Source: Nematostella vectensis
Lineage: Eukaryota > Cnidaria > Anthozoa > Actiniaria > Edwardsiidae
NCBI RefSeq assembly: GCF_932526225.1
Contig: NC_064043.1
Location: 9,467,821 to 9,531,820 of the forward strand
Reading direction: 5' to 3'
Length of the DNA: 64,000 nucleotides
Both the position numbers and the translations under genes were made by a program. The notes under the pieces were generated by a model. That model saw only the letters and a program-made list of their open reading frames with translations, did no database searches and was not told the origin of the DNA. This document shows positions 12,801 to 61,792 of the stretch, in pieces (within the stretch, counting starts at the first letter, position 1; each line of letters starts with the position of its first letter).

Positions 12801-15800
12801 CATTGTCTAACAGAACACATCTTAGGATGGGGATTGTTTTTTTTGTGGAAGGTGATTTTGGAGTACCGGTAAAGAGAGTTTCTTCTGTGTAATTTTAGGA
12901 GCCAAGTCCGGAGGATGTATCAAGCTTCCTCTCATCTCCGTCTTTGAAGACATTCAAGGCATTACCTGGCAGTCAGGCTTATAAGCTTATGACTAAAATC
13001 CTTATGGTATGAACCCCAGCAATAAATCTTAGCTTGCTCACAAGTTGTGTATCTGGAGTGTGCACAAAGGCTGTCTATTGCTAGGTATCTGTCTTAGGTA
13101 CTGTATGTCCCTAAGTAACCCATCCCCCCGGCCACAAAGGGCAAGTTCATCCCATCCACCTGGGCACAAAGGGCAAGTTCATCCCATCCCCCGGGCACAA
13201 AGGGCAAGTTCATCCCATCCACCGGGCACAAAGGGCAAGTTCATCCCATCCACTGGGCACAAAGGGCAAGTTCATCTTATCCCACGGGCACAAAGGGCAA
13301 GTTCATCCCATCCACCTGGCACAAAGGGCAAGTTCATCCCATCCACCGGGCACAAAGGGCAAGTTCATCCCACCCACGGGCACAAAGGGCAAGTTCATTC
13401 CATCCCCCCGGGCACAAAGGGCAAGTTCATCCCATCCACTGGCCACAAAGGGCAAGTTTATCCCATCCCACGGGCACAAAGGGCAAGTTCATCCCATCCC
13501 ACGGGCACAAAGGGCAAGTTCATTCCATCCACCTGGCACAAAGGGCAAGTTCATCCCATCCCCTGGGCACAAAGCCCAAGTTCATCCCATCCCCCCGGGC
13601 ACAAAGGGCAAGTTCATCCCATCCACTGGGCACAAAGGGCAAGTTCATCCCATCCCACAGGCACAAAGGGCAAGTTTATTCCATTCCCCGGGCACAAAGG
13701 GCAAGTTCATTCCATCCACCTGACTTAAAGGGCAAGTTCATCCCACCCCACGGGCACAAAGGGCAAGTTTATCCCATCCCCCTGGCACAAAGGGCAAGTT
13801 CATCCCATCCCCCTGGCCACAAAGGGCAAGTTCATCCCATCCCCTGGGCACAAAGGGCAAGTTCATCCCATCCACTGTTCACAAAGTGCAAGTTCATCCA
13901 ATCCCACGGGCACAAAGGGCAAGTTCATCCCATCCACCGGGCACAATGGGCAAGTTCATTCCATCCACCTGGCACAAAGGGCAAGTTCATCCAATCCCCC
14001 GGGCACAAAGCCCAAGTTCATCCCATCCACTGGGCACAATGGGCAAGTTCATCCCATCCCACAGGCACAAAGCCCAAGTTTATTCCATCCCCCGGGCACA
14101 AAGCGCAAGTTCAACCCATCCACCTGGCACAAAGGGCAAGTTCATTCCATCCACCTGGCACAAAGGGCAAGTTCATTCCATCCCCCGGGCACAAAGGGCA
14201 AGTTCATCCCATCCCCCTGGCCACAAAGGGCAAGTTCATCCCATCCCCTGGGCACAAAGGGCAAGTTCATCCCATCCACTGTTCACAAAGTGCAAGTTCA
14301 TCCAATCCCACGGGCACAAAGGGCAAGTTCATCCCATCCACCGGGCACAATGGGCAAGTTCATTCCATCCACCTGGCACAAAGGGCAAGTTCATCCAATC
14401 CCCCGGGCACAAAGCCCAAGTTCATCCCATCCACTGGGCACAATGGGCAAGTTCATCCCATCCCACAGGCACAAAGCCCAAGTTTATTCCATCCCCCGGG
14501 CACAAAGCGCAAGTTCAACCCATCCACCTGGCACAAAGGGCAAGTTCATTCCATCCACCTGGCACAAAGGGCAAGTTCATTCCATCCACCTGGCACAAAG
14601 GGCAAGTTCATCCCATCCACTGGGCACAAAGGGCAAGTTCATCCCATCCACTGGGCACAAAGGGCAAGTTAATCCCATCCCACGGGCACAAAGGGCAAGT
14701 TCATTCCATCCACCTGGCACAAAGGGCAAGTTCATCCCATCCACCGGGCACAAAGGGCAAGTTCATCCCATCCCCCTGGGCACAAAGGGCAAGTTCATTC
14801 CTTCCACCAGGCACAAAGGGCAAGTTCATTCCTTCCACCAGGCACAAAGGGCAAGTTCATCCCATCCCCCGGGCACAAAGGGCAAGTTTATCCCATCCCC
14901 CCGGGCACAAAGGGCAAGTTCATCCCATCCCCTGGGCACAAAGGGCAAGTTCATCCCATCCACTGTTCACAAAGGGCAAGTTCATCCCATCCACTGGCCA
15001 CAAAGGGCAAGTTCATCCCATCCCACAGGCACAAAGGGCAAGTTCATCTTATCCCACGGGCACAAAGGGCAAGTTCATCCCATCCACCTGGCACAAAGGG
15101 CAAGTTCATCTTATCCCACGGGCACAAAGGGCAAGTTCATCCCATCCACCTGGCACAAAGGGCAAGTTCATCCCATCCACCGGGCACAAAGGGCAAGTTC
15201 ATCCCATCCCACAGGCACAAAGCCCAAGTTCATCCCATCCACTGGGCACAAATAGCAAGTTCATCCCATCCACTGGCCACAAAGGGCAAGTTCATCCCAT
15301 CCCCTGGGCACAAAGGGCAAGTTCATCCCATCCCACGGGCACAAAGGGCAAGTTCATTCCATCCACCGGGCACAAAGGGCAAGTTCATCCCATCCACTGG
15401 GCACAAAGGGCAAGTTCATCGCATCCACCGGGCACAAAGGGCAAGTTAATCCCATCCCACGGGCACAAAGGGCAAGTTCATTCCATCCACCGGGCACAAA
15501 GGGCAAGTTCATCCCATCCACCGGGCACAAAGGGCAAGTTAATCCCATCCCACGGGCACAAAGGGCAAGTTCATCCCATCCACCGGGCACAAAGGGCAAG
15601 TTAATCCCATCCCACGGGCACAAAGGGCAAGTTCATTCCATCCACCTGGCACAAAGGGCAAGTTCATCCCATCCACCGGGCACAAAGGGCAAGTTCATCC
15701 CATCCCACAGGCACAAAGCCCAAGTTCATTCCATCCACTGGGCACAAATAGCAAGTTCATCCCATCCATTGGGCACAAAGGGCAAGTTCATCCCATCCAC

Positions 15801-18800
15801 CTGGCACAAAGGGCAAGTTCATCCCATCCACTGGGCACAAAGGGCAAGTTCATCCCATCCACCGGGCACAAAGGGCAAGTTCATCCCATCCACTGGGCAC
15901 AAAGGGCAAGTTCATCCCATCCACCGGGCACAAAGGGCAAGTTAATCCCATCCCACGGGCACAAAGGGCAAGTTCATTCCATCCACCGGGCACAAAGGGC
16001 AAGTTAATCCCATCCCACGGGCACAAAGGGCAAGTTCATTCCATCCACCTGGCACAAAGGGCAAGTTCATCCCTTCCACCGGGCACAAAGGGCAAGTTCA
16101 TCCCATCCCCCTGGGCACAAAGGGCAAGTTCATTCCTTCCACCAGGCACAAAGGGCAAGTTCATCCCATCCCCCGGGCACAAAGGGCAAGTTCATCCCAT
16201 CCCCCCGGGCACAAAGGGCAAATTCATCCCATCCCCTGGGCACAAAGGGCAAGTTCATCCCATCCACTGTTCACAAAGGGCAAGTTCATCCCATCCCCCT
16301 GGGCACAAAGGGCAAGTTCATCTTATCCCACAGGCACAAAGCCCAAGTTCATCCCATCCACTGTTCACAAAGGGCAAGTTCATCCCATCCCCCTGGGCAC
16401 AAAGGGCAAGTTCATCCCATCCACCGGGCACAAAGGGCAAGTTAATCCTATCCACCGGCCACAATGGGCAAGTTCATCCCATCCACTGGGCACAAAGGGC
16501 AAGTTCATCCCATCCCACGGGCACAAAGGGCAAATTCATCCCATCTCACGGGCACAAAGGGCAAGTTCATCCCATCCACCGGGCACAAAGGGCAAGTTCA
16601 TCCCATCCACTGGGCACAAAGGGCAAGTTCATCCCATCTCCCGGGCACAAAGGGCAAGTTCATTTCATCCACTGGGCACAAAGCGCAAGTTCATCCCATC
16701 CCCTGGGCACAAAGCCCAAGTTCATCCCATCCCACGGGCACAAAGGGCAAGTTCATCCCATCCACTGGGCACAAAGGGCAAGTTCATCCCATCCACTGGG
16801 CACAAAGGGCAAGTTCATCCCATCCCCCCGGGCACAAAGGGCAAGTTCATCCCATCCACTGGCCACAAAGGGCAAGTTTATCCCATCCACTGGGCACAAA
16901 GGGCAAGTTCATTCCATCCACTGGGCACAAAGGGCAAGTTCATCCCATCTCCCGGGCACAAAGGGCAAGTTCATTTCATCCACTGGGCACAAAGCGCAAG
17001 TTCATCCCATCCCCTGGGCACAAAGCCCAAGTTCATCCCATCCCACGGGCACAAAGGGCAAGTTCATCCCATCCACTGGGCACAAAGGGCAAGTTCATCC
17101 CATCCACTGGGCACAAAGGGCAAGTTCATCCCATCCACTGGGCACAAAGGGCAAGTTCATCCCATCCACTGGGCACAAAGGGCAAGTTCATCCCATCCAC
17201 TGGGCACAAAGGGCAAGTTCATCCCATCCCACGGGCACAAAGGGCAAGTTTATTCCATCTCCCGGGCACAAAGGGCAAGTTCATCCCATCCACTGGGCAC
17301 AAAGGGCAAGTTCATCCCATCCACTGGGCACAAAGGGCAAGTTCATCCCATCCACTGGGCACAAAGGGCAAGTTCATCCCATCTCCCGGGCACAAAGGGC
17401 AAGTTCATTCCATCCCCTGGACACAAAGGGCAATTTCATCCCATCCACTGGGCACAAAGGGCAAGTTCATTCCATCCACCTGGCACAAAGGGCAAGTTCA
17501 TCCCACCCCACGGGCACAAAGGGCAAGTTCATTCCATCCACTGGGCACAAAGGTCAAGTTCATCCCATCCACCGGGCACAAAGGGCAAGTTCATCCCATC
17601 CCCCCGGGCACAAAGGGCAAGTTCATCCCATCCACTGGGCACAAAGGGCAAGTTCATCCCATCCACTGGGCACAAAGGGCAAGTTCATCCCATCCACCTG
17701 GCACAAAGGGCAAGTTCATCCCATCCCACGGGCACAAAGGGCAAGTTCATTCCATCCACTGGGCACAAAGGGCAAGTTCATCCCATTTCACGGGCACAAA
17801 GGGCAAGTTCATCCCATCCACCGGGCACAAAGGGCAAGTTCATCCCATCCACCGGGCACAAAGGGCAAGTTCATCCCATCCCACGGGCACAAAGGGCAAG
17901 TTCATCCCATCCACCGGGCACAAAGGGCAAGTTCATTCCATCCCACGGGCACAAAGGGCAAGTTCATCCCATCCACAGGGCACAAAGGGCAAGTTCATCC
18001 CATCCCACAGGCACAAAGGGCAAGTTCATCCCATCCCACGGGCACAAAGGGCACGTTCATTCCATCCACTGGCCACAAAGGGCAAGTTCATCCCATCCAC
18101 TGGGCACAAAGGGCAAGTTCATCCCATCCACTGGGCACAAAGGGCAAGTTCATCCCATCCCCCTGGGCACAAAGGGCAAGTTCATCCTATCCACCGGCCA
18201 CAATGGGCAAGTTCATCCCATCCACTGGGCACAAAGGGCAAGTTCATCCCATCCCACGGGCACAAAGGGCAAATTCATCCCATCTCACGGGCACAAAGGG
18301 CAAGTTCATCCCATCCACCAGGCACAAAGGGCAAGTTCATCCCATCCACTGGGCACAAAGGGCAAGTTCATCCCATCTCCCGGGCACAAAGGGCAAGTTC
18401 ATTTCATCCACTGGGCACAAAGCGCAAGTTTATCCCATCCCCTGGGCACAAAGCCCAAGTTCATCCCATCCCACGGGCACAAAGGGCAAGTTCATCCCAT
18501 CCACTGGGCACAAAGGGCAAGTTCATCCCATCCATTGGGCACAAAGGGCAAGTTCATCCCATCCACTGGGCACAAAGGGCAAGTTCATCCCATCCACTGG
18601 GCACAAAGGGCAAGTTCATCCCATCCATTGGGCACAAAGGGCAAGTTCATCCCATCCACTGGCCACAAAGGGCAAGTTCATCCCATCCACTGGGCACAAA
18701 GGGCAAGTTCATTCCATCCACTGGGCACAAAGGGCAAGTTCATCCCATCTCCCGGGCACAAAGGGCAAGTTCATTTCATCCACTGGGCACAAAGCCCAAG

Positions 18801-21800
18801 TTCATCCCATCCACTGGGCACAAAGGGCAAGTTCATTCCATCCACCTGGCACAAAGGGCAAGTTCATCCCACCCCACGGGCACAAAGGGCAAGTTCATTC
18901 CATCCACTGGGCACAAAGGTCAAGTTCATCCCATCCACCGGGCACAAAGGGCAAGTTCATCCCATCCACTGGGCACAAAGGGCAAGTTCATCCCATCCAC
19001 CTGGCACAAAGGGCAAGTTCATCCCATCCCACGGGCACAAAGGGCAAGTTCATCCCATCCACTGGGCACAAAGGGCAAGTTCATCCCATCTCACGGGCAC
19101 AAAGGGCAAGTTCATCCCATCCCACGGGCACAAAGGGCAAGTTCATCCATCCACCGGGCACAAAGGGCAAGTTCATCCCATCCACCGGGCACAAAGGGCA
19201 AGTTCATTCCATCCACCTGGCACAAAAGGCAAGTTTATTCCATCCCCCGGGCACAAAGGGCAAGTTTATTCCATCCACCTGTCACAAAGGGCAAGTTCAT
19301 CCCATCCCACGGGCACGAAGGGCAAGTTCATCCCATCCACCAGGCACAAAGAGCAAGTTCATCCCATCCACCTGGCACAAAGGGCAAGTTCAATCCATCC
19401 CACGGACACAAAGGGCAAGTTCATCCCATCCACCTGGCACAAAGGGCAAATTCATCCCATCCCCCTGGCCACAAAGGGCAAGTTCATCCCATCCCCCTGG
19501 CCACGAAGGGCAAGTTTATTCCATCCCTTGGGCACAAAGGGCAATTTCATCCCATCCACCGGGCACAAAGGGCAAGTTCATCCCATCCACCTGGCACAAA
19601 GGGCAAGTTCATCCCATCCACCGGGCACAAAGGGCAAGTTCATCCCATCCCACGGGCACAAAGGGCAAGTTCATCCCATCCACCTGGCACAAAGGGCAAG
19701 TTCATCCCATCCCCCAGGGCACAAAGGGCAAGTTCATCCCATCCACCGGGCACAAAGGGCAAGTTCACCCCATCCACCGGGCACAAAGGGCAAGTTCATC
19801 CCATCCACCGAGCACAAAGGGCAAGTTCATCCCATCCACCGAGCACAAAGGGCAAGTTCATCCCATCCACTGGGCACAAAGGGCAAGTTCATCCCATCCC
19901 ACGGGCACAAAGGGCAAGTTCATCCCATCCCACGGGCACATAGGGCAAGTTCATCCCATCCCACCGGCACAAAGGGCAAGTTCATTCCATCCCCCTGGGC
20001 ACAAGGGGCAAATTCATCCCATCCCCTGGGCACAAAGGGCAAGTTCATCCCATCCACTGGGCACAAAGGGCAAGTTCATCCCATCCCACGGGCACAAAGG
20101 GCAAATTCATCCCATCCCCTGGGCACAAAGGGCAAGTTCATCCCATCCACTGGGCACAAAGGGCAAGTTCATCCCATCCACTGGGCACAAAGGGCAAGTT
20201 CATCCCATCCACTGGGCACAAAGGGCAAGTTCATCCCATCCCCTGGGCACAAAGCGCAAGTTCATCCCATCCACTGGGCACAAAGGGCAAGTTCATCCCA
20301 TCCCACGGGCACAAAGGGCAAGTTCATTCCATCCACTGGGCACAAAGGGCAAGTTCATCCCATCCCCCTGGGCACAAAGGGCAAGTTCATCCCATCCCAC
20401 GGGCACAAAGGGCAAGTTCATCCCATCCACCGGGCACAAAGGGCAAGTTCATCCCATCCACTGGCACAAAGGGCACGTTCATTCCATCCACCGGGCACAA
20501 AGGGCAAGTTCATTCCATCCCCCCGGGCACAAAGGGCAAGTTCATCCCATCCACTGGGCACAAAGGGCAAGTTCATCCCATCCACTGGGCACAAAGGGCA
20601 AGTTCATCCCATCCACTGGGCACAAAGGGCAAGTTCATCCCATCCACCGGGCACAAAGGGCAAGTTCATCCCATCCACCGGGCACAAAGGGCAAGTTTAT
20701 TCCATCTCCCGGGCACAAAGGGCAAGTTCATTCCATCTCCCGGGCACAAAGGGCAAGCAGTGGGTGGCTTTGTTATGCGGTGCTTGCCAGGGATCTCAGC
20801 ACACCCGCAACCTTGGCCGCACATGCTTATACCTTTACCATCAAACAATGGTGTCTCACACAAAGAACTCTGGATTTGATACCTTTTTTATAATATCTAT
20901 GCCTGCTCACTTCCTGGCTAAGCTGCAATCAAGAAATCTTAACTTGTTTTAATTTACAGGAGGAGAGCTACAAAAGCTATAAGCTTGGCCGTTGCTTTGT
21001 TAAGGTGAGCAGGTGACCTATTTGAAATAAGGTTGCACCTTGGGAATCGGTGTTCTCTTAGCCTTCAGTGTTACATACAGTAGGTATGAAACAAATAACT
21101 GAAGGAAAATCAAGGCGTGGAAACTTGGAATTTGTTTTTGCTCCTATCAACATCAAAATAGAGGTGTTATTTTGGGCTATCATAATTTTAAGACTATTTG
21201 TTATGTTATACAATGCAAGGAGAGATGACTTTTGTCAATATTTCTCCAGGTGACGGCAAGTCTTGAGGAAGATATGGACGCCATTAAAATCTGTACAGGT
21301 GGGAAATCTCCTCCATTTGCCGAAATTTTCTCCGCCCTCTCCTCCCTTCTCGCTTTGCAAGAGAGCCTTAATATGCCCTTGGTGAAAGACCATTCGTACC
21401 ATTGCCTTAATGGGAAACAGCCAAGACCTTTGTTCGGTAAACGTCTGCTTTATAATTCGATAGATCTGATTCCTTTTTCAGATGCTATACTAGGAACAGC
21501 TCTTTGTTCATCAACCTTCGACGAAAAGGAGCTCGCCACTGCTATATTAGTACGGCTTGGATTTCTCAAGGTATGTACTGACTAGAGTGAAGTGTAAGGT
21601 TCCGAACTTGGTTAAAGGGGAGAGATTAGTCAACCGAGAGGTGTACAAATAGTAGGGAAAGGATTAAGCGAAAGGAAGATTGGTAGATAAGATAGAGTTA
21701 TAAATAAAGAGGAAGAATTAATAGGAATTAACACTTCTAGCCTTAAAACCCAAGCCATTATATACTATTTCAGAGTGAAAGCAAAGAAGAGCCAGTGCAA

Positions 21801-22433
21801 AAGCTCGCTGGCCCCCTGGTGGGTCTCCAGCACGCCGCCCAGCAAAAATACTTCACCAAGTCGCTCGCTGCTTACTTTATCGCGTTCCTTTCAAGGTGAA
21901 TCAGAAGAATTTCGAAGAAGGCCTTAAAGCCGCATTGTCACCAGTTTACTTCAGGTCGATTACGTAGCAATCTCCGATGATTTTTAACGGATAAAGCGAA
22001 AAATATTGAAACAGTGTGTCTATTGGAAATTTCCTCGAGGATGTGATCGATAATTTAGAGCGGATGGCCTGTTAAATATCTCGGATTCTAATAGACTCTT
22101 TTGTCTTTTAACGGTTGAGGTTTCCGTCGGACCTCCGGAAGTAAACTGGTGACAATGCGGCCTTAAGTCAGAAGCATTTGAGGGGGAAGGGGCTATAACA
22201 ACAGACCTTATTACGCTACTAACACGTATGGATCGTTTTTGGGAGAGTTCCACAAAAAGGGATCCCGCCCGTTTTCACTTGGTGGGGTTGGTCCCCCCCC
22301 CCCCCCCCCCCCCATATACTACAGGCCTTGGTGACGTTTTCTAATTCGAATATTTCATTCCAGACCAAGTAACAAACTAGAACATCACTCAAGCATAAGA
22401 CATGGACTCCTTCAGGCTCTGTATCAGGTTTGA
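3838..22433 (+). CDS. RANGAP1: Ran GTPase-activating protein 1 (complete, 15 exons)
   Basis: Stimulates GTP hydrolysis by Ran at the cytosolic face of nuclear pores, powering nucleocytoplasmic transport. Coding exons: 3838-3958, 5497-5624, 6020-6259, 6929-7063, 7373-7474, 7623-7679, 8311-8424, 8543-8642, 9204-9460, 12899-13006, 20960-21004, 21250-21298, 21482-21570, 21774-21895 and 22364-22433. They sum to 1737 nt, or 578 residues (human 587). The start [20 protein letters not shown] precedes [11 protein letters not shown]-type sequence. Conserved blocks include [58 protein letters not shown] and [10 protein letters not shown]. From memory, the fungal catalytic Arg and Asn fall in the FTGR and NNGLG blocks. 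Exon 9 encodes an Asp/Glu-rich tract, and the last six exons the C-terminal domain ending ARH-like [10 protein letters not shown]. Intron 10 is a 7.6-kb minisatellite. Confidence 0.95.
5330..5485. mobile_element. Possible short inverted-repeat element before RANGAP1 exon 2
   Basis: A left end near 5340 (caggtctaggggaaaa) and a right end near 5450-5475 (gatccacccctgaactg, inverted) resemble weak terminal inverted repeats of the 'CAGxGGCGGATCCAG' style also suspected at 25148 and 42042. The ends are diverged. Confidence 0.3.
6741..6957 (+). repeat. 108-bp tandem duplication of the RANGAP1 exon 4 acceptor
   Basis: Two adjacent copies (about 6741-6848 and 6849-6957) share the pyrimidine tract, the cag acceptor and the first ~33 nt of exon 4. 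Only the downstream copy continues into the full exon, so the upstream copy is a decoy acceptor at about 6820 followed by truncated exon sequence. Confidence 0.8.
7967..8176. mobile_element. MITE-like element with ~35-bp terminal inverted repeats
   Basis: The left end catgcctagtgcacactag and the right end ctagtgtgcaccaggcat are inverted copies. They continue inward through gtgacataacg. There is no coding capacity. It lies in RANGAP1 intron 6. Confidence 0.65.
9036..9119. mobile_element. 84-bp hAT-like MITE with 8-bp target duplication
   Basis: An almost perfect hairpin: the left arm starts ctaggctgcgtgcagcc and the right arm is its near complement ending ggctgcacgccggcta, with a TTA/ATT-rich centre. 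It is flanked on both sides by the octamer gcatacag (9028-9035 and 9120-9127). An 8-bp target duplication is typical of hAT transposons. It lies in RANGAP1 intron 8. Confidence 0.75.
9204..9460 (+). other. RANGAP1: RANGAP1 exon 9: last LRR and acidic tract
   Basis: The exon finishes the leucine-rich repeats ([15 protein letters not shown]) and then enters [20 protein letters not shown], an acidic stretch typical of RanGAP proteins that contributes to Ran binding. It continues with more Glu/Asp and a Ser/Gly/Pro linker. The split glycine codon joins it to exon 8 at 8642. Confidence 0.85.
10933..10966 (+). other. RANGAP1: Possible alternative terminal exon of RANGAP1
   Basis: After exon 9 (phase 0), a pyrimidine-rich acceptor ending at 10932 opens five in-frame codons (ASSPS) and a TGA at 10948-10950, followed at 10961-10966 by AATAAA. 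If used, it would yield a protein of about 423 residues ending just after the acidic tract, like fungal Rna1. The exon is very short and could be coincidental. Confidence 0.25.
12367..12506. mobile_element. Inverted-repeat element in RANGAP1 intron 9
   Basis: Arms of about 24 bp (ggcatcctcagggacccag and its complement ctgggtcctgaggatgcc) flank a pyrimidine-rich centre. It is non-coding and probably a MITE or foldback fragment. Confidence 0.5.
13118..20758. repeat. 31-bp minisatellite, about 245 copies (RANGAP1 intron 10)
   Basis: Nearly 7.6 kb consists of a 31-bp unit built from 'gggcacaaagggcaagttca' followed by tcccatccac plus one variable base. A minority of units are 30 or 32 bp. Variation clusters at the ccac/cccc/ctgg junction and at ttcatc/ttcatt. 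Because 31 leaves remainder 1 on division by 3, every frame cycles through the same 31-residue super-unit, and all three plus-strand frames stay open for hundreds of codons. These are repeat artefacts, not genes. Confidence 0.97.
20960..22433 (+). other. RANGAP1: RANGAP1 C-terminal (SUMO/Ubc9-binding) domain exons 11-15
   Basis: These five exons encode the domain that vertebrate RANGAP1 uses for sumoylation and anchoring to RanBP2. The acceptor motif LKSE is intact (Lys codon 21568-21570, Ser at the start of exon 14), matching human GLLKSEDK. Downstream, [20 protein letters not shown] parallels human LYGPLMALNHMVQQDYFPK, and the end parallels human SLLQTLYKV. Fungal Rna1 lacks this domain. 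Confidence 0.85.
21924..22166. mobile_element. TTAA-flanked inverted-repeat element (piggyBac-like MITE)
   Basis: Bounded by TTAA at 21924-21927 and 22163-22166. Inside these are inverted ends agccgcattgtcaccagttt and its complement, about 27 bp with few mismatches. It has no transposase. It sits in the last RANGAP1 intron (21896-22363). TTAA target sites are the hallmark of piggyBac elements. Confidence 0.65.
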
Positions 22434-23513
22434 GTGGTCCTGGAAACCGGATGTGGAAATCGGTTTCTTAATGAACGCTTTAGCGTCTTGATGTCTGTTG
22501 ACGCAATTTGGGTGACAGGAAGTGTGAAAGGCACACCCTTTCGATTGTAACTGTAAAAGTCTGAAAAGCATGTCCCTGCCAGAGCCTGTAGCTTTCTACC
22601 TCAATTTGTCAATATGATATCTTCTGAGCCTTACAATGTTACCCCTAAAAAAACCTGCAAACTGAAATGTTATTTTTCGCCATGTCCTCTAATCCTATCA
22701 CAGCCAAAACTTCATCAAAACGCTTGATGCTCTGCGTTTTTCACTTAGCTTTCGTGTTAGATTCACTACCTGTCTGCAATTGCGTGCTGTTTCTTGATTT
22801 ACACATAGCTAGTAACAAACGAGGGTACTACTGACCAAGGAGCCTAGCTGTTGATGTGAGGTTAGCGCTGTAACTATATTGGTGTCGGGGTGCAATGCCC
22901 CGTAGTAGATAAAATATTCATTCGTTTACTTTCATATGCATATTGTATTCATAAAAAAAACTACCGTCAAGTAGATTTCCCTCTACCATTGCGGACCATC
23001 CAATGATGATTTTGTTGTTTTTTCGATGAGAGGTCGAATTCCTGTTTCTCATTCTAATACTGGAAATAGCTACCCGGCATTAAATGATATACCCTTTGTT
23101 TCGTATTACACAAATGAATCGAACTGTGTTACTTTTGAGATTTTATTGAAAATATAAATATGAGCTTCCGCTTCACATTGTCACCTTATTTTATTTTTTT
23201 ACATATTTTTTTTTTGTTTCCCCTTCGTAAAAAAAAATACACCATTTCGTAAAAAAGAAATGAAAAAATACATACTGTCGTATTGTATATTGTGCACGTG
23301 TGGCGAATTCTATAGAAGTTTGAATTCATGAAATTGAAAAAACATGACAGGTTGACTTTTTCTTCCTGAAATGCTTTGTTTATGTTGACTAGATTGTGCT
23401 TATCATGTTTCTTTATTTATACATGATGAAAGAATATCATGATACAAATAATGCGGTGCTCTGAATTGTCTAAAGTTTCTTAATGTAGCAACTTTTACAA
23501 ACCCCTATTGCCT
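22434..23513. other. Convergent 3' region between RANGAP1 and the ABCC gene
   Basis: About 1.1 kb between the two stop codons, holding both 3' UTRs. A TTTATT at 23412-23417 is an AATAAA for the minus-strand ABCC gene. No clean AATAAA was seen for RANGAP1. The sequence is AT-rich with no gene. Confidence 0.55.
23412..23417 (-). terminator. Candidate poly(A) signal of the ABCC gene
   Basis: TTTATT on the plus strand reads AATAAA on the minus strand, about 100 nt after the ABCC stop codon. Confidence 0.45.
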
Positions 23514-61599
<38,086 letters not shown>

Positions 61600-61792
61600 A
61601 TTTGATAGGTTACAACCTTCGCCAGGTTAAGGGGACTAACAAGTCCTCAGACGAAACTGCATTCCACCATAGTAAAACCCTGCTGGTAGCGGTGCAATGC
61701 AAAACTTCGTGGACCTGAAAGCAGCCAGGCGTTACTTGCGATACAAAACAAGAATGAATCCGAGCGAAGATTGAGACGAGCTTAGTTTCAAA
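61600..61792. promoter_or_regulatory. Probable bidirectional promoter, ABCC gene / SERGEF
   Basis: Only 193 bp separate the two divergent start codons, so both 5' UTRs and core promoters must overlap here unless either gene has an upstream untranslated exon. No TATA box was evident. Confidence 0.5.

Larger units (their letters stand above)
9461..12898 (+). other. RANGAP1 intron 9
   Basis: A 3.4-kb AT-rich intron. Apart from the candidate terminal exon at 10933, the inverted repeat at 12367 and a small hairpin near 10160-10190, no gene or obvious functional RNA was seen. Confidence 0.5.

Noticed and set aside
13045-20952. Long plus-strand open frames of 227 to 1159 codons
   Set aside because: They lie wholly or mostly in the 31-bp array. 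The unit has no stop in any forward frame, so three overlapping frames are open at once, with no independent coding signal.
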